Source: Pseudomonas anguilliseptica (GTDB lineage: Bacteria > Pseudomonadota > Gammaproteobacteria > Pseudomonadales > Pseudomonadaceae). From it: a DNA stretch of 64,000 nt. Shown here in pieces: positions 9,176 through 20,022 of this stretch (its first letter is position 1; every line of letters begins with the position of its first letter). A program made the position numbers and the translations under genes. Under the pieces are notes generated by a model, which was not told the origin of the DNA, did no database searches, and saw nothing but the letters and a program-made list of their open reading frames with translations. The stretch covers positions 620,001 to 684,000 of the forward strand of contig NZ_JAEIOI010000002.1 of the NCBI RefSeq assembly GCF_021375795.1. Direction: 5' to 3'.

Positions 9176-11008
9176 TTGATACGTCCCCTCCTCTCGCTGT
9201 TCCTCTGCCTGGCCATCAGCTCATCTGCCTGGGCGACCCTGTATAAAAGTCACGGTTACGCCCAGTTTGGCGAGCTGAAGTACCCCGCCAGCTTTACCCA
9301 TTTCGCCTGGGTCAACCCGGAAGCGCCTAAAGGCGGCACGCTGCGGATGATGGCCAACGGTACCTTCGACACACTCAACCCTTACACTTTCAAGGGCAGC
9401 AGCCCAATCAGCACCGCCAACTTTCTGCAATACGGGGTCAACGAGCTGAATGCACCGCTGATGGTCGGCACCGGTGCCTACGACCCCTCCGGTGACGAAC
9501 CGGCTTCCAGCTATGGCCTGATCGCCGAGTCCGTGGAATACAGCGATGACCGCAGCTGGGTGGTGTACAACCTGCGTCCCGAAGCCCGCTTCCACGATGG
9601 CAAACCGATCACCGCCTATGACGTGGCCTTCTCCTACCGCCTGCTGCTCAAGGAAGGTCACCCGCAGTACCGCACCAACCTGCAGGAAGTAAAACGGGTC
9701 GATATCCTCAACCGTCACAGCATCCGCTTTGTGCTCAAGCGCTCTGGTAACTCGCTATTGATCCTGCGCCTGGGCGAACTGCCGGTGCTGCCACAGCATT
9801 ACTGGAAGGACCGCGACTTCAAGGCCACCACCTATGAACCGCCACTGGGCAGCGGCCCCTATCGCATTACCCAGGTCAGCCCCGGACGCAGCCTGCGCTT
9901 TGAGCGGGTCAAGGACTGGTGGGGCGCCAAGCTGCCGGTCAACCGTGGCAAATACAATTTCGACCGGGTCGATGTGGAGTTCTACCGCGACAGCCATGTG
10001 GCTTTCGAGGCCTTCAAGGCGGGCGAGTTCGATATCTACATCGAACAACAGGCGAAAAACTGGACCAACGGCTATCGCTTCCCGGCACTCAGCCGTGGTG
10101 AAGTGATCCGTGCCGAAATTCCGCACAAGATTCCTACCCAGACCCAGGCGCTGTTTATGAACACTCGCCGTGAAGCGTTTGCTGACCGTCAGGTACGCGA
10201 AGCACTGGGCCTGATGTTCGACTTCGAATGGGCCAACCGCGCGCTGTTCAACAGTTCCTACACCCGCGCCCAGAGCTACTACCCCAACAGCGAATTCGCC
10301 GCCAGCGGTAAACCGGAAGGTGCCGAATGGCTGCTGCTGTCGCCCTACCGTAAGCAGTTACAGGCACGCCTGTTCAGTGAACCCTTCAGCGTGCCGCAGA
10401 CCGATGGCCGCGGCATCCCGCGGGAAACCTTGCGCCGCGCCCTGGGTCTACTCGCCGATGCCGGCTGGAAACCCTCCGGCCAACGCCTGTTGAACAGTCA
10501 GGGCAAGCCCCTGACATTCGAGATCCTGCTGGTCAACCCGAACCTTGAGCGCATTCTTCAGCCATTTACCGAGAACCTGGCCAGCATTGGCATTCAAGCC
10601 CGACTGCGCACTGTCGATCGCGCCCAGTACAAACAGCGCCTCGACCAATACGATTTCGACATGATTCTGGTCACCCTGCCGCAGACCCTGAGCCCTGGCT
10701 TGGAACAGTCGCTGTATTTCCACTCCTCGCAAGCCAAGGTCAAAGGCAGCAGGAACTATGCCGGGATTACTCACCCGGTGGTCGATGCCTTGATCGAAAA
10801 ACTGCTGTCGGCGCAGACCCGTGACGAGCAGGTGGCTGCCACCCGCGCCCTTGACCGGGTACTGTTGTGGCAGCACTACAGCATCCCGAACTGGTATATC
10901 GATTACCACCGCCTGGCTTACCGCAACCGATTTGCCTTCGTCACCACGCCGCCCTACACCCTGGGCCTGCGCACCTGGTGGCTGAAATCCATGGAGAACG
11001 CTGAATGA
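9176..11008 (+). CDS. Extracellular solute-binding protein, YejA-type oligopeptide ABC transporter (first copy)
   Basis: About 610 residues, SBP family 5 (DppA/OppA/YejA). It binds peptides in the periplasm and delivers them to the Yej permease. I choose a TTG start at 9176: it gives a clean signal peptide (IRPLLSLFLCLAISSSAWA) and has GGA 8 nt upstream, whereas the ATG at 9128 adds a polar stretch before the signal and intrudes into the divergent gene region. Mature landmarks are [23 protein letters not shown] and [18 protein letters not shown], all standard for YejA. It overlaps the next, paralogous binding protein gene by 4 bp (ATGA), so both are co-translated. The two copies may differ in ligand range. 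Confidence 0.88.
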   Translation: MIRPLLSLFLCLAISSSAWATLYKSHGYAQFGELKYPASFTHFAWVNPEAPKGGTLRMMANGTFDTLNPYTFKGSSPISTANFLQYGVNELNAPLMVGTGAYDPSGDEPASSYGLIAESVEYSDDRSWVVYNLRPEARFHDGKPITAYDVAFSYRLLLKEGHPQYRTNLQEVKRVDILNRHSIRFVLKRSGNSLLILRLGELPVLPQHYWKDRDFKATTYEPPLGSGPYRITQVSPGRSLRFERVKDWWGAKLPVNRGKYNFDRVDVEFYRDSHVAFEAFKAGEFDIYIEQQAKNWTNGYRFPALSRGEVIRAEIPHKIPTQTQALFMNTRREAFADRQVREALGLMFDFEWANRALFNSSYTRAQSYYPNSEFAASGKPEGAEWLLLSPYRKQLQARLFSEPFSVPQTDGRGIPRETLRRALGLLADAGWKPSGQRLLNSQGKPLTFEILLVNPNLERILQPFTENLASIGIQARLRTVDRAQYKQRLDQYDFDMILVTLPQTLSPGLEQSLYFHSSQAKVKGSRNYAGITHPVVDALIEKLLSAQTRDEQVAATRALDRVLLWQHYSIPNWYIDYHRLAYRNRFAFVTTPPYTLGLRTWWLKSMENAE

Positions 11009-12870
11009 CCCATGCAGTGCGCGCCCTGATTATTCGCTTCAGCAGCCTTGCTCTGCTTGGTGTTGCCAGCCTGGCCCTGGCCGGCCCCAAGCACGCACAG
11101 ACCCTGTATGACGAGCCGCCGAAATACCCGGCGAACTTCAAACACTTCGAGTACGTCAACCCGGATGCGCCCAAAGGCGGAACCCTGCGCCAGGCAGCAT
11201 TTGGCAGCTTCGACAGCCTCAACCCCTTTATCAACAAGGGCGTAGCCGCCGATGATATCGGCATGATCTACGACACCCTGACCCGCCATGGCCTGGATGA
11301 GCCCTTTACCGAATACGGCCTGCTCGCGGAAAAAATCGAGAAAGCCCCGGACAACGCCTGGGTACGTTTCTATCTGCGCCCCGAAGCGCGCTTTCATGAT
11401 GGCCAGCCGGTCACCGCCGAGGACGTCAAATTCACCTTCGACACCCTGATGAGTAAAGGCGCACCGATGTACCGCGGCTACTACGCCGATGTCGACCGAG
11501 TTGAAATCGAAACCCCGCAGCGCGTGCGTTTTGTCTTCAAGCAGGCCGGTAACCGTGAGCTGCCGCTGATCGTCGGGCAATTGCCAGTGCTGCCAAAACA
11601 CTGGTGGGCTGAACGCGACTTCAGCAAGGGTAACCTCGATGTGCCATTGGGCAGCGGCCCATACAAGGTGGCAAATGTGCAGGCCGGTCGCTCGATACGC
11701 TACGAGCGGGTCAAGGACTGGTGGGGCAAAGACCTGCCGGTCAATCGCGGTTTTTACAACTTCGACACCCTGCAAATTGACTACTACCGCGACAACACCG
11801 TCGCCCTCGAAGCACTCAAGGCCGGGCAGTTCGATTACTGGTTGGAAATCAGCGCAAAGAACTGGGCCACCGCCTACAACGTACCGGCCGTGGCCAATGG
11901 CCAATTGATCAAGGAAGAGATCGCCAACCACAACCCTACTGGCATGCAGGGCTTTATCTTCAACACCCGCCGCGCACTGTTCAGTGACCGCCGTGTGCGT
12001 GAGGCTCTGGGCCTGCTGTTCGATTTCGAATGGGCCAATCGCCAGCTGTTCAACGGCGCCTACACCCGTACCCACAGCTACTTCGACAACTCCGAACTGG
12101 CTGCAAGCGGCCTGCCCTCCGCAGACGAACTGAAGCTGCTGGAGCCCTTGCGTGCGCAGATTCCGCCGCAGGTATTTACCGATGAATATCAGCCCTCCGT
12201 CACCGACGGCAGCGGCATCATTCGCGAGCAGCAGCGCCGTGCCTATCAGCTGCTGCAGGAAGCCGGCTGGCGCATTGATGGCGACAAGATGCTCGACAGC
12301 ACAGGCAAGCCGGTCAGCTTCGAATTCCTCCTGGCGCAAACCGAGTTCGAACGCATTCTCTTGCCGTTCAAGCGCAACCTGGCCGATCTGGGCATTGAGT
12401 TAGTGATCCGCCGTGTCGATGTATCCCAATACGTCAACCGCCTGCGCTCACGTGACTTCGACCTGATCGTCGGCGGCTTCGGCCAGTCCAACTCCCCTGG
12501 TAACGAGCAACGCGAATACTGGCATTCCAGCAGTGCCGATAACCCCGGCAGCCGTAACTTTATTGGTTTGAAAGACCCAGCCGTGGATAAGCTGGTCGAA
12601 GGCCTGATCAATGCCGACTCACGCCAGAGCCTGATCACCCATACCCGCGCCCTCGACCGCGTACTGCTGTGGGGCCATTACGTGGTGCCCAACTGGCATA
12701 TCAAAACCTGGCGCGTGGCCTACTGGAACCGCTTCGAGCACCCCAAGGTCAGCCCGAAATATGACATAGGCCTGCACACCTGGTGGGCCCGCGACCTCCC
12801 CTATAAAGAAGCACCTGAAACCGCTGCCGACGCAGCCGCCGCTCAGCCCACCGTAGACGTGGAGCCATAA
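11005..12870 (+). CDS. Extracellular solute-binding protein, YejA-type (second copy)
   Basis: A 621-residue paralogue of the preceding protein with the same landmarks: [38 protein letters not shown] and [14 protein letters not shown]. The N-terminus is a Sec signal peptide with a probable cut after SLALA. The ATG overlaps the stop of the upstream gene, and yejB begins 1 bp after its stop, so this is the middle of a tight operon. The C-terminal ~20 residues are Ala/Pro-rich and acidic, and are absent from the first copy. Known YejABEF systems import oligopeptides, including the peptide antibiotic microcin C in enterics; the ligand here is not established. Confidence 0.88.
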   Translation: MTHAVRALIIRFSSLALLGVASLALAGPKHAQTLYDEPPKYPANFKHFEYVNPDAPKGGTLRQAAFGSFDSLNPFINKGVAADDIGMIYDTLTRHGLDEPFTEYGLLAEKIEKAPDNAWVRFYLRPEARFHDGQPVTAEDVKFTFDTLMSKGAPMYRGYYADVDRVEIETPQRVRFVFKQAGNRELPLIVGQLPVLPKHWWAERDFSKGNLDVPLGSGPYKVANVQAGRSIRYERVKDWWGKDLPVNRGFYNFDTLQIDYYRDNTVALEALKAGQFDYWLEISAKNWATAYNVPAVANGQLIKEEIANHNPTGMQGFIFNTRRALFSDRRVREALGLLFDFEWANRQLFNGAYTRTHSYFDNSELAASGLPSADELKLLEPLRAQIPPQVFTDEYQPSVTDGSGIIREQQRRAYQLLQEAGWRIDGDKMLDSTGKPVSFEFLLAQTEFERILLPFKRNLADLGIELVIRRVDVSQYVNRLRSRDFDLIVGGFGQSNSPGNEQREYWHSSSADNPGSRNFIGLKDPAVDKLVEGLINADSRQSLITHTRALDRVLLWGHYVVPNWHIKTWRVAYWNRFEHPKVSPKYDIGLHTWWARDLPYKEAPETAADAAAAQPTVDVEP

Positions 12871-12871
12871 C

Positions 12872-13945
12872 ATGCTGGCGTATATATTTCGTCGGCTGCT
12901 GCTGATCATCCCCACGCTATTCGGCATTCTGCTGATCAACTTCATCATCATCCAGGCGGCCCCCGGCGGCCCGGTCGAACAGATGATCGCCAAACTGGAA
13001 GGCTTTGACGGCGCCACCAGCCGGATTGCCGGCGGCGGTGCCGAAGTCTCCGTGGCCGGCTCCAACTACCGCGGCGCCCAGGGTCTGGACCCCGAGCTAG
13101 TGGCGGAAATCGAGCGCATGTACGGATTCGATAAATCCGCTCCGGAACGCTTCTGGCTGATGCTCAAGAGCTACGCGCAACTGGACTTCGGTTCGAGCTT
13201 CTTTCGCGATGCCGAGGTCATCGACCTGATCATCGAGAAGATGCCCGTGTCGATCTCCCTGGGGCTGTGGAGCACGCTGATCATGTACCTGGTGTCGATT
13301 CCGCTGGGCATCGCCAAGGCCACTCGCCACGGCAGCGCCTTCGACGTCTGGACCAGCTCGGCAATCATCATCGGTTATGCCATCCCCGCCTTCCTCTTCG
13401 CCATCCTGCTGATCGTACTGTTCGCCGGCGGCAGCTACTGGGACTGGTTCCCGCTGCGCGGGCTGACCTCAAACAATTTCGACGAGCTGAGCTTTACCGG
13501 CAAGCTGCTCGACTATTTCTGGCACCTGGCCCTGCCCGTCACCGCCCTGGTGATCGGTAACTTCGCCACCCTGACGCTGCTGACCAAGAACAGCTTTCTC
13601 GATGAGATCAACAAGCAGTACGTGATCACTGCCAGGGCCAAGGGCCTGAGTAATAACCGCGTGCTCTATGGCCATGTGTTCCGCAACGCCATGCTGATCA
13701 TCATCGCCGGCTTCCCGGCAGCCTTTATCGGCATCTTCTTTACCGGCTCCTTGCTGATCGAGGTGATCTTCTCCCTCGATGGCCTCGGTCTGATGAGTTT
13801 CGAGGCCGCCATCAACCGCGATTATCCGGTGGTGTTCGGCACCCTGTTTATCTTTACCTTGCTGGGCCTGGTGGTGAAATTGATCGGTGACATTACCTAC
13901 ACCCTGGTCGATCCACGTATCGACTTCGAAAGCCGGGAGGGTTGA
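12872..13945 (+). CDS. yejB: Oligopeptide ABC transporter permease YejB
   Basis: A 357-residue inner-membrane permease of the DppB/OppB class. It shows an N-terminal transmembrane helix ([18 protein letters not shown]) followed by the long periplasmic loop typical of YejB, then the permease core with the EAA-type cytoplasmic loop around [20 protein letters not shown] and a closing helix ending in LVDPRIDFE. It starts 1 bp after the second binding-protein gene and its stop is 1 bp before the yejE ATG, so translation is coupled through the operon. Confidence 0.92.
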   Translation: MLAYIFRRLLLIIPTLFGILLINFIIIQAAPGGPVEQMIAKLEGFDGATSRIAGGGAEVSVAGSNYRGAQGLDPELVAEIERMYGFDKSAPERFWLMLKSYAQLDFGSSFFRDAEVIDLIIEKMPVSISLGLWSTLIMYLVSIPLGIAKATRHGSAFDVWTSSAIIIGYAIPAFLFAILLIVLFAGGSYWDWFPLRGLTSNNFDELSFTGKLLDYFWHLALPVTALVIGNFATLTLLTKNSFLDEINKQYVITARAKGLSNNRVLYGHVFRNAMLIIIAGFPAAFIGIFFTGSLLIEVIFSLDGLGLMSFEAAINRDYPVVFGTLFIFTLLGLVVKLIGDITYTLVDPRIDFESREG

Positions 13946-13946
13946 G

Positions 13947-14966
13947 ATGAAACTGTCGCCAATCAATCAACGCCGCTTCCAGCTGTTCAAGGCACACAAA
14001 CGCGGCTGGTGGTCGCTGTGGGTGTTCCTCGCCCTGTTCTTCGTCACCCTCGGCGCCGAGCTGATCGCCAATGACAAACCATTGGTGGTGGGCTACGACA
14101 ACCAGCTGTATTTCCCGGTATTCAAGCGCTACCCGGAAACTACCTTCGGCGGCGAATTCCCGCTGCAAGCCAACTACAAGAGCCCGTATATCCAGGAGCT
14201 GATCAAGGAAAAGGACGGCTGGATGATCTGGCCGCCGATCCGCTACAGCTACTCCAGCATCAATTACGAGCTGCAGGTGCCTGCCCCGGCACCGCCCTCG
14301 GCGGAAAACCTGCTCGGCACCGATGACCAGGGCCGCGATGTATTGGCGCGGGTGATTTACGGTTTCCGTATTTCCGTGTTGTTTGCCCTGATCCTGACCC
14401 TCGCCAGTTCGGTAATCGGTGTGTTTGCCGGCGCCCTGCAGGGCTTCTATGGCGGCTGGGTCGACCTGGCTGGGCAACGCTTTCTAGAAATCTGGTCGGG
14501 TCTGCCGGTGCTCTATCTGCTGATCATCCTCGCCAGCTTCGTGCAGCCGAACTTCTGGTGGCTGCTGGGCATCATGCTGCTGTTTTCCTGGATGAGCCTG
14601 GTGGATGTGGTGCGCGCCGAGTTCCTGCGTGGGCGCAACCTGGAATACGTGCGCGCGGCCCGTGCACTGGGCATGCAGAACGGCTCGATCATGTTCCGCC
14701 ACATCCTGCCCAACGCGATGATTTCCACCATGACCTTTATGCCGTTTATCCTCACCGGCGCGATCGGCACCCTCACCGCGCTGGATTTCCTCGGCTTCGG
14801 CCTGCCGCCCGGTGCGCCGTCACTCGGTGAGCTGGTGGCGCAAGGCAAATCCAATCTGCAGGCGCCCTGGCTCGGTATCAGCGCCTTTGCCGTACTGGCC
14901 CTGATGCTCAGCCTGCTGGTGTTTATCGGCGAAGCGGCACGCGATGCCTTCGACCCGAGGAAATAA
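13947..14966 (+). CDS. yejE: Oligopeptide ABC transporter permease YejE
   Basis: A 339-residue permease of the DppC/OppC class. It has one N-terminal helix, a periplasmic insertion (about 60-110) typical of YejE, then the binding-protein-dependent transport core beginning with LLGTDDQGRDVLARVIYG. The EAA loop is YVRAARALGMQNGSIMFRHI. I chose the ATG giving MKLSPINQRRF, which follows GGGAGGGTTGAG at the end of yejB; the in-frame upstream ATG lies inside yejB and would add 20 residues without similarity. The yejF start follows 1 bp after its stop. Confidence 0.92.
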   Translation: MKLSPINQRRFQLFKAHKRGWWSLWVFLALFFVTLGAELIANDKPLVVGYDNQLYFPVFKRYPETTFGGEFPLQANYKSPYIQELIKEKDGWMIWPPIRYSYSSINYELQVPAPAPPSAENLLGTDDQGRDVLARVIYGFRISVLFALILTLASSVIGVFAGALQGFYGGWVDLAGQRFLEIWSGLPVLYLLIILASFVQPNFWWLLGIMLLFSWMSLVDVVRAEFLRGRNLEYVRAARALGMQNGSIMFRHILPNAMISTMTFMPFILTGAIGTLTALDFLGFGLPPGAPSLGELVAQGKSNLQAPWLGISAFAVLALMLSLLVFIGEAARDAFDPRK

Positions 14967-14967
14967 G

Positions 14968-16575
14968 ATGACCGACTCCAACACCCTCATCGAAGTCCGC
15001 GACCTGGCGGTCGAGTTCGTCACCGGTAGCCTCAAGCAACGCGTGCTGGAAAGTGTCAGTTTCGATATCAAGCGCGGCGAAACCCTGGCCCTGGTGGGCG
15101 AAAGCGGCTCCGGCAAATCAGTCACCGCGCACTCCATCCTGCGCCTGCTGCCCTACCCGCTGGCCCAACACCCCAGCGGCAGTATTCACTACGCCGGGCA
15201 AGACCTGCTCAAACTGAACGAGAACAAACTGCGCGGCATTCGCGGCAACCGCATCGCCATGGTCTTTCAGGAACCCATGACCTCGCTGAACCCGCTGCAT
15301 AGCATTGAGAAGCAGATCAACGAGGTGTTGGCTCTGCACAAAGGCCTGCGCGGCAAGGCGGCTACGGCACGCACTCTGGAGCTGCTGGAGCTGGTCGGCA
15401 TTCCCGAACCGCGCAAGCGCCTCAAGGCCTACCCACATGAGCTCTCAGGCGGGCAACGCCAGCGCGTGGTGATCGCCATGGCCCTTGCCAATGAGCCAGA
15501 ACTGCTGATTGCCGACGAGCCCACCACCGCGCTGGACGTTACCGTGCAGCTGAAGATCCTTGAGCTGCTCAAGGACCTGCAGGCGCGCCTGGGTATGGCC
15601 ATCCTGCTAATCAGCCACGATCTCAACCTGGTGCGACGCATTGCCCACCGGGTGTGCGTGATGCAGCGCGGGCATATCGTCGAACAGGCCGCCTGCGAAA
15701 CATTGTTTAAAGCCCCACAACATCCTTACACCCGTGAACTGCTGGGCGCCGAGCCCACGGGCGGCCCGGTCGATCAGCCACCTGGCAAACCCATGCTGGA
15801 AATCGACAACCTGCGCGTCTGGTTCCCGATCAAAAAGGGTCTGCTGCGCCGCACGGTCGATCACGTCAAAGCCGTGGACGGTATCAACTTCAACCTGCCA
15901 CAAGGGCATACCCTGGGCATCGTCGGTGAAAGCGGCTCAGGCAAATCCACCCTCGGCCTGGCGATTCTGCGTCTGCTTGGCAGTCAAGGCAGCATCCGCT
16001 TTCAGGGCCAGGCCATCGACCAGCTCTCGCAGCATGACGTGCGCCCACTGCGCCGACAGATGCAGGTGGTGTTTCAGGACCCGTTCGGCAGCCTCAGCCC
16101 ACGCATGTCGGTGGGTCAGATCATTGGCGAAGGCCTGCAGATCCACCGCATGGGCAGCGAGGCCGAGCAGGAACAGGCGATTATCGACGCCTTGGTGGAA
16201 GTGGGCCTGGACCCAGAAACCCGGCACCGCTACCCACACGAGTTTTCCGGCGGCCAGCGCCAACGCATCGCCATCGCCCGCGCCCTGGTACTCAAGCCCG
16301 CGCTGATCCTGCTGGATGAGCCGACCTCGGCCCTCGACCGCACCGTGCAGCGCCAGGTAGTCGAGTTGCTGCGTTCGCTGCAGGCCAAATACAACCTCAC
16401 CTACCTGTTTATCAGCCACGATCTGGCCGTGGTCAGGGCGCTGAGCCATCAAGTGATGGTGGTCAAGCAAGGCAAGGTGGTCGAACAGGGACCGGCGGCA
16501 CGTGTCTTTGCCGCGCCACAGGACATCTATACACAGCAGTTGCTGGAAGCAGCCTTTATGGCCCCAGCTGGCTAA
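14968..16575 (+). CDS. yejF: Oligopeptide ABC transporter, duplicated ATPase YejF
   Basis: A 535-residue protein with two complete ABC ATPase domains in tandem, so one chain supplies both nucleotide-binding domains. Domain 1: Walker [10 protein letters not shown], signature LSGGQRQRV, Walker B LLIADEPT. Domain 2: Walker [10 protein letters not shown], signature FSGGQRQRI, Walker B LILLDEPT. Each is followed by the oligopeptide-type C-terminal extension with [12 protein letters not shown] after the first. The start is the ATG at [10 protein letters not shown], preceded by GAGG; the in-frame ATG upstream lies inside yejE. Last gene of the importer; fabI follows after 30 bp with its own RBS. Confidence 0.94.
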   Translation: MTDSNTLIEVRDLAVEFVTGSLKQRVLESVSFDIKRGETLALVGESGSGKSVTAHSILRLLPYPLAQHPSGSIHYAGQDLLKLNENKLRGIRGNRIAMVFQEPMTSLNPLHSIEKQINEVLALHKGLRGKAATARTLELLELVGIPEPRKRLKAYPHELSGGQRQRVVIAMALANEPELLIADEPTTALDVTVQLKILELLKDLQARLGMAILLISHDLNLVRRIAHRVCVMQRGHIVEQAACETLFKAPQHPYTRELLGAEPTGGPVDQPPGKPMLEIDNLRVWFPIKKGLLRRTVDHVKAVDGINFNLPQGHTLGIVGESGSGKSTLGLAILRLLGSQGSIRFQGQAIDQLSQHDVRPLRRQMQVVFQDPFGSLSPRMSVGQIIGEGLQIHRMGSEAEQEQAIIDALVEVGLDPETRHRYPHEFSGGQRQRIAIARALVLKPALILLDEPTSALDRTVQRQVVELLRSLQAKYNLTYLFISHDLAVVRALSHQVMVVKQGKVVEQGPAARVFAAPQDIYTQQLLEAAFMAPAG

Positions 16576-16605
16576 TTCTTGTAGACAGGAAGAGGAACTA
16601 CATCC

Positions 16606-17400
16606 ATGGGTTTTCTAAGCGGCAAGCGCGTACTGATCGTTGGCGTCGCCAGCAAACTGTCCATCGCCTCCGGTATCGCAGCAGCCATGCACCGTGAAGG
16701 TGCCGAACTGGCCTTCACCTATCAGAACGAAAAGCTCAAGGGTCGCGTCGAAGAGTTCGCCGCAGGCTGGGGCTCGAATGCAGACCTGTGCTTCCCCTGC
16801 GATGTGGCCAACGATGCGGAAATCGCCTCGGTATTCGAAGCCCTGAGCAAGAAGTGGGACGGCCTGGATTGCATCGTTCACTCCGTAGGTTTCGCTCCGG
16901 GTGACCAGCTGGACGGCGACTTCACCGAGGTCACCACCCGTGAAGGCTTCCGTATCGCTCACGACATCAGCGCCTACAGCTTCGTCGCCCTGGCCAAAGC
17001 GGGCCGCGAGATGATGAAAGGCCGCAATGGCAGCCTGCTCACCCTCTCCTACCTGGGTGCCGAGCGCACCATGCCCAACTACAACGTCATGGGCATGGCC
17101 AAGGCCAGCCTGGAAGCCGGTGTACGCTACCTGGCAGGCAGCCTCGGCCCGGAAGGCACGCGTGTCAACGCCATCTCCGCTGGCCCGATCCGCACCCTGG
17201 CGGCATCCGGCATCAAGAGTTTCCGTAAGATGCTCGCCGCCAACGAGAAGCAGACCCCGCTGCGTCGCAACGTGACCATCGAAGAAGTCGGCAACGCCGG
17301 CGCCTTCCTCTGCTCGGACCTGGCTTCGGGCGTTAGCGGCGAGATCATGTACGTCGACGGCGGCTTCAACACCACCGCCATGGGCGCCATGGAAGAGTGA
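16606..17400 (+). CDS. fabI: Enoyl-[acyl-carrier-protein] reductase (NADH) FabI
   Basis: A 264-residue short-chain dehydrogenase-fold enzyme for the last reduction of the fatty-acid elongation cycle, and the triclosan target in bacteria. It shows the FabI-type nucleotide-binding start ([14 protein letters not shown]), and the catalytic pair Y159 and K166 spaced Tyr-x6-Lys, with the additional Tyr at 149 in SYLGAER. AGGAAGAGG precedes the ATG. Whether it is read from the yej transcript or from its own promoter is unclear because only 30 bp separate them. A strong terminator follows. Confidence 0.96.
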   Translation: MGFLSGKRVLIVGVASKLSIASGIAAAMHREGAELAFTYQNEKLKGRVEEFAAGWGSNADLCFPCDVANDAEIASVFEALSKKWDGLDCIVHSVGFAPGDQLDGDFTEVTTREGFRIAHDISAYSFVALAKAGREMMKGRNGSLLTLSYLGAERTMPNYNVMGMAKASLEAGVRYLAGSLGPEGTRVNAISAGPIRTLAASGIKSFRKMLAANEKQTPLRRNVTIEEVGNAGAFLCSDLASGVSGEIMYVDGGFNTTAMGAMEE

Positions 17401-17468
17401 GTGTGACTGCGCGGGGAGATCAGTTCTTCCTGCGCCATGTAGCGTTGCTGCCACGGATGGCAGGCATA

Positions 17469-17498
17469 AAAAAGGCCGCTTGAATAAGCGGCCTTTTT
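17469..17498. terminator. Bidirectional terminator between fabI and ppiD
   Basis: A 13-bp perfect stem (AAAAAGGCCGCTT / AAGCGGCCTTTTT) with a GAAT loop, A-tract before and T-tract after. It can end both the fabI transcript (plus) and the ppiD transcript (minus), whose stop is 17 bp away. Confidence 0.9.
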
Positions 17499-17515
17499 AT
17501 ATTCATCAGTATCGA

Positions 17516-19393
17516 TCAGAAGCGCTCGATATCTGCCTTCTCTTCCAGCTGCTTACGGAACGCAGCAAAGTCCTGCTGACCGGCCCGCGAAGCCAGGAAG
17601 CGGCCATACATAGCCTTGTCTTCTTCCGACAGTGCCTGCTCGGGTTGGCTCACACCATTGAGGCGGATGATCACAAAATCACCGTTACTCAGGCTGATAC
17701 CCGCAAAGCTCGGCTTGTCGGCTGCTTCAGGCTTAGGCATGCGGAACAGCGCCTGCAGCACAGCCGGCTCAACACCTTCCTGGCTGCGAGTGGCCGCTTC
17801 AACAACTGTCCAGCCCTGCTTGGCATCGGCCTGGCTAACCGGTGTCTGGCCATCACGCAGAGCAGCCAGCTGCTCCTCGCCTTTGGCCTTGACCGCCTCG
17901 CTTGCACGCACCTTGGTCAGCTGGGCCCGAATGCTGTCAGCAACCTGCTCCAAGGGCAGTTGCTCCGGCTTGTTGTGCTCTTTGACACGCACCACCACCG
18001 CAGTATTCGGATCCAGTTCGATCACACTGCTGTTGCTGCCGTCTTCCAGAACTTCATCACTGAAGGCGGCCTGAATCACCTGACGGTTGGCAGATACACC
18101 TTCGCTGCCACCCTGACGGCCAAACGGCTCAGTGGTCTTGACCTGCAAACCCAGCTCCTGCGCCGGCTGGCTCAAATCAGACGCTTCAAATGCCGCATCT
18201 TCCAGGTCCTTGGAGACCTCAACAAAGCGCTGCTCAACCTGACGCGCCTTGAGATCGCGCTGCAGTTTCTCTTCCAGGCTGGCGAAGCTCGGCACTTCCG
18301 GCGCCTGCACGCCCAGCAGTTTGATCAAGTGCCAGCCGAACTCACTGCGCACAGGTGCCGATACAGCGTTTTCACTCAGCGCATAGAGTGCTTCTTCGAA
18401 GGCTGGGTCATACACGCCCGGGCCGGCAAAGCCCAGGTCACCGCCATCGCCGGCTGAACCTGAGTCATCGGAAAATTCCTTGGCCAGCACGGCGAAATCT
18501 TCACCCTGCTCCAAGCGTTTCTGCACTTCGACCAACTTGGCTTTGGCCTGCTCATCATTCAGTGTGTCGTTCACTTCAACCAGGATATGGGCTGCACGAC
18601 GCTGCTCGGCAAGGTTGGCGATTTCACTCTGATAAGCGCTTTGCAGCGCCTCATCGGTGACTTCCACCTGGTCGAAGAAGGCGTCCTTCTTCAGCTCGAC
18701 ATATTCCAGCACAACCTGCTCAGGGCTCATGAACTCGCTAGCTTGAGCATCGTAATAGGCTTTGATGTCGTCATCGCTGAGCGTGACGGCATCCAGATCA
18801 GCCTTGAGCGTCAGCGTGGCGAAATCGCGGGTCTGCTTTTCCAGCGCGGCAAAAGCCTGCACCTGGGCATCAGTGACAAAACCACTGTTGGCCAGGCCAG
18901 CACGCAGCTGACCGATGAGCATTTCCTGCTCAAGCATCTGGCGGAACTGCAAGCGGCTGTAGCCGAGCTGACGAATCACCTGATCGAAACGCTCAGCATT
19001 GAACTGGCCGTCTACAAGAAACTCCGGCGTTCTCAGAATCACCTGGTCCAAGGCCTGCTGCGAGAAGGCGAACTTGGCGTCCTTGGCACTATCAAGCAGC
19101 AAGGTACGCTCGATCAGGCCGTTCAGGGCCGCCTCGCGCAGCAGTTTTTCGTCCAGCAGGGAAGCATCGAAGTCACGCCCCAACTGCTGCAGCAACTGCC
19201 GACGCTGCATTTCCACAGCCTGGCTGAGCTCGACGGAAGTAATCTTCTCGCCATTTACCTCAGCAGCATTCTGGCTGTTACTGGTGCCAGTAAAAATCGC
19301 ATCGACACCGGTCAGCGCGAGCAACGCAACGATGATGCCGATAATGGTTTTGGCAATCCAACCCTGTGAATTGTCCCTGATGTTCTGCAGCAT
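17516..19393 (-). CDS. ppiD: Periplasmic folding chaperone / peptidyl-prolyl isomerase PpiD
   Basis: A 625-residue SurA_N-type protein anchored to the inner membrane by one N-terminal helix (WIAKTIIGIIVALLALTGV, about residues 11-29) and facing the periplasm near the Sec translocon. A SurA-like chaperone N-domain (about 30-200) is followed by a parvulin PPIase domain (about 260-355, with AAHILVEV, GDLGFAGPG and FGWHLIKL) and a second parvulin-like C-terminal region. The start MLQNIRDNSQGW is used because GGGGGA lies just upstream; the ORF can be read eight codons further but without RBS. The order hupB-ppiD downstream of lon is conserved in gammaproteobacteria. Confidence 0.93.
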   Translation of the reverse strand: MLQNIRDNSQGWIAKTIIGIIVALLALTGVDAIFTGTSNSQNAAEVNGEKITSVELSQAVEMQRRQLLQQLGRDFDASLLDEKLLREAALNGLIERTLLLDSAKDAKFAFSQQALDQVILRTPEFLVDGQFNAERFDQVIRQLGYSRLQFRQMLEQEMLIGQLRAGLANSGFVTDAQVQAFAALEKQTRDFATLTLKADLDAVTLSDDDIKAYYDAQASEFMSPEQVVLEYVELKKDAFFDQVEVTDEALQSAYQSEIANLAEQRRAAHILVEVNDTLNDEQAKAKLVEVQKRLEQGEDFAVLAKEFSDDSGSAGDGGDLGFAGPGVYDPAFEEALYALSENAVSAPVRSEFGWHLIKLLGVQAPEVPSFASLEEKLQRDLKARQVEQRFVEVSKDLEDAAFEASDLSQPAQELGLQVKTTEPFGRQGGSEGVSANRQVIQAAFSDEVLEDGSNSSVIELDPNTAVVVRVKEHNKPEQLPLEQVADSIRAQLTKVRASEAVKAKGEEQLAALRDGQTPVSQADAKQGWTVVEAATRSQEGVEPAVLQALFRMPKPEAADKPSFAGISLSNGDFVIIRLNGVSQPEQALSEEDKAMYGRFLASRAGQQDFAAFRKQLEEKADIERF

Positions 19394-19458
19394 GCTTCCC
19401 CCAGAACGGCTGTACAAAAAAAGCAGCCGCGCAGCGTGGGTAAAATCCGGATAGAAGA

Positions 19459-19482
19459 AAGGCGCATCAGTGGATGCGCCTT
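19459..19482 (-). terminator. Probable terminator downstream of hupB
   Basis: A 10-bp stem AAGGCGCATC / GATGCGCCTT with a 4-nt loop. Read on the minus strand it is followed by TCTTCTATCC, a modest pyrimidine tail. It would separate the very abundant hupB message from ppiD. Confidence 0.55.
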
Positions 19483-19612
19483 CTCGTAACTAGCGAAGCG
19501 GATCGAACTCAGCAGCTGATTCGTCGTGTTCAATCACAGCGTATCGGCTGAACATCCCGCTCGCTTCAGACCCGCCATTCAGCCGGATCTGTTAGGCAAA
19601 ACCGAAAGAGGC

Positions 19613-19885
19613 TTAGTTAACAGCGTCTTTCAGGGCTTTGCCGGCTTTGAAGCCTGGAATCTTGGCAGCAGCGATGCTGATCGGGTTACCAGTTTGTGGG
19701 TTACGGCCAGTGCGAGCAGCACGCTCTTTAACAGCGAAAGTGCCGAAGCCAACCAGTACTACGGAGTCACCAGCCTTCAGAGCGCCAGTAACGGATTCAA
19801 TGACTGCGTCCAGCGCACGGCCGGCAACAGCTTTTGGGATATCAGCAGATGCGGCGATGGCATCGATCAGTTCCGACTTGTTCAC
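19613..19885 (-). CDS. hupB: DNA-binding protein HU, beta subunit
   Basis: A 90-residue nucleoid protein that bends DNA without sequence preference. The HU signature is present: [11 protein letters not shown] start, [18 protein letters not shown] covering the beta arm with the Arg-Asn-Pro tip, and C-terminal [12 protein letters not shown]. The start codon is GTG, which is unusual for such a highly expressed gene. It has its own sigma-70 promoter about 95 bp upstream and a likely terminator before ppiD, so it is probably monocistronic. Confidence 0.96.
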   Translation of the reverse strand: MNKSELIDAIAASADIPKAVAGRALDAVIESVTGALKAGDSVVLVGFGTFAVKERAARTGRNPQTGNPISIAAAKIPGFKAGKALKDAVN

Positions 19886-19980
19886 TCTTAAGTCCCCTTA
19901 ATTTCTGTTGAGTTTATTTCTTGCTTTTAAATGTAAGCGAAGCTGGTGCTGGAGAGCCTGCTGACACGATAAGAGCCGCT

Positions 19981-20009
19981 TTATAACAAGGGCTCTAAAA
20001 ATGTGTCAA
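19981..20009 (-). promoter_or_regulatory. Strong sigma-70 promoter of hupB
   Basis: On the minus strand: a perfect TTGACA (20004-20009), 17-bp spacer, TTATAA (19981-19986); TATAAA with an 18-bp spacer is an equivalent reading. It lies between the lon stop and hupB and fits the high expression of HU. Confidence 0.75.
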
Positions 20010-20022
20010 GAAAGCCCTCCGG

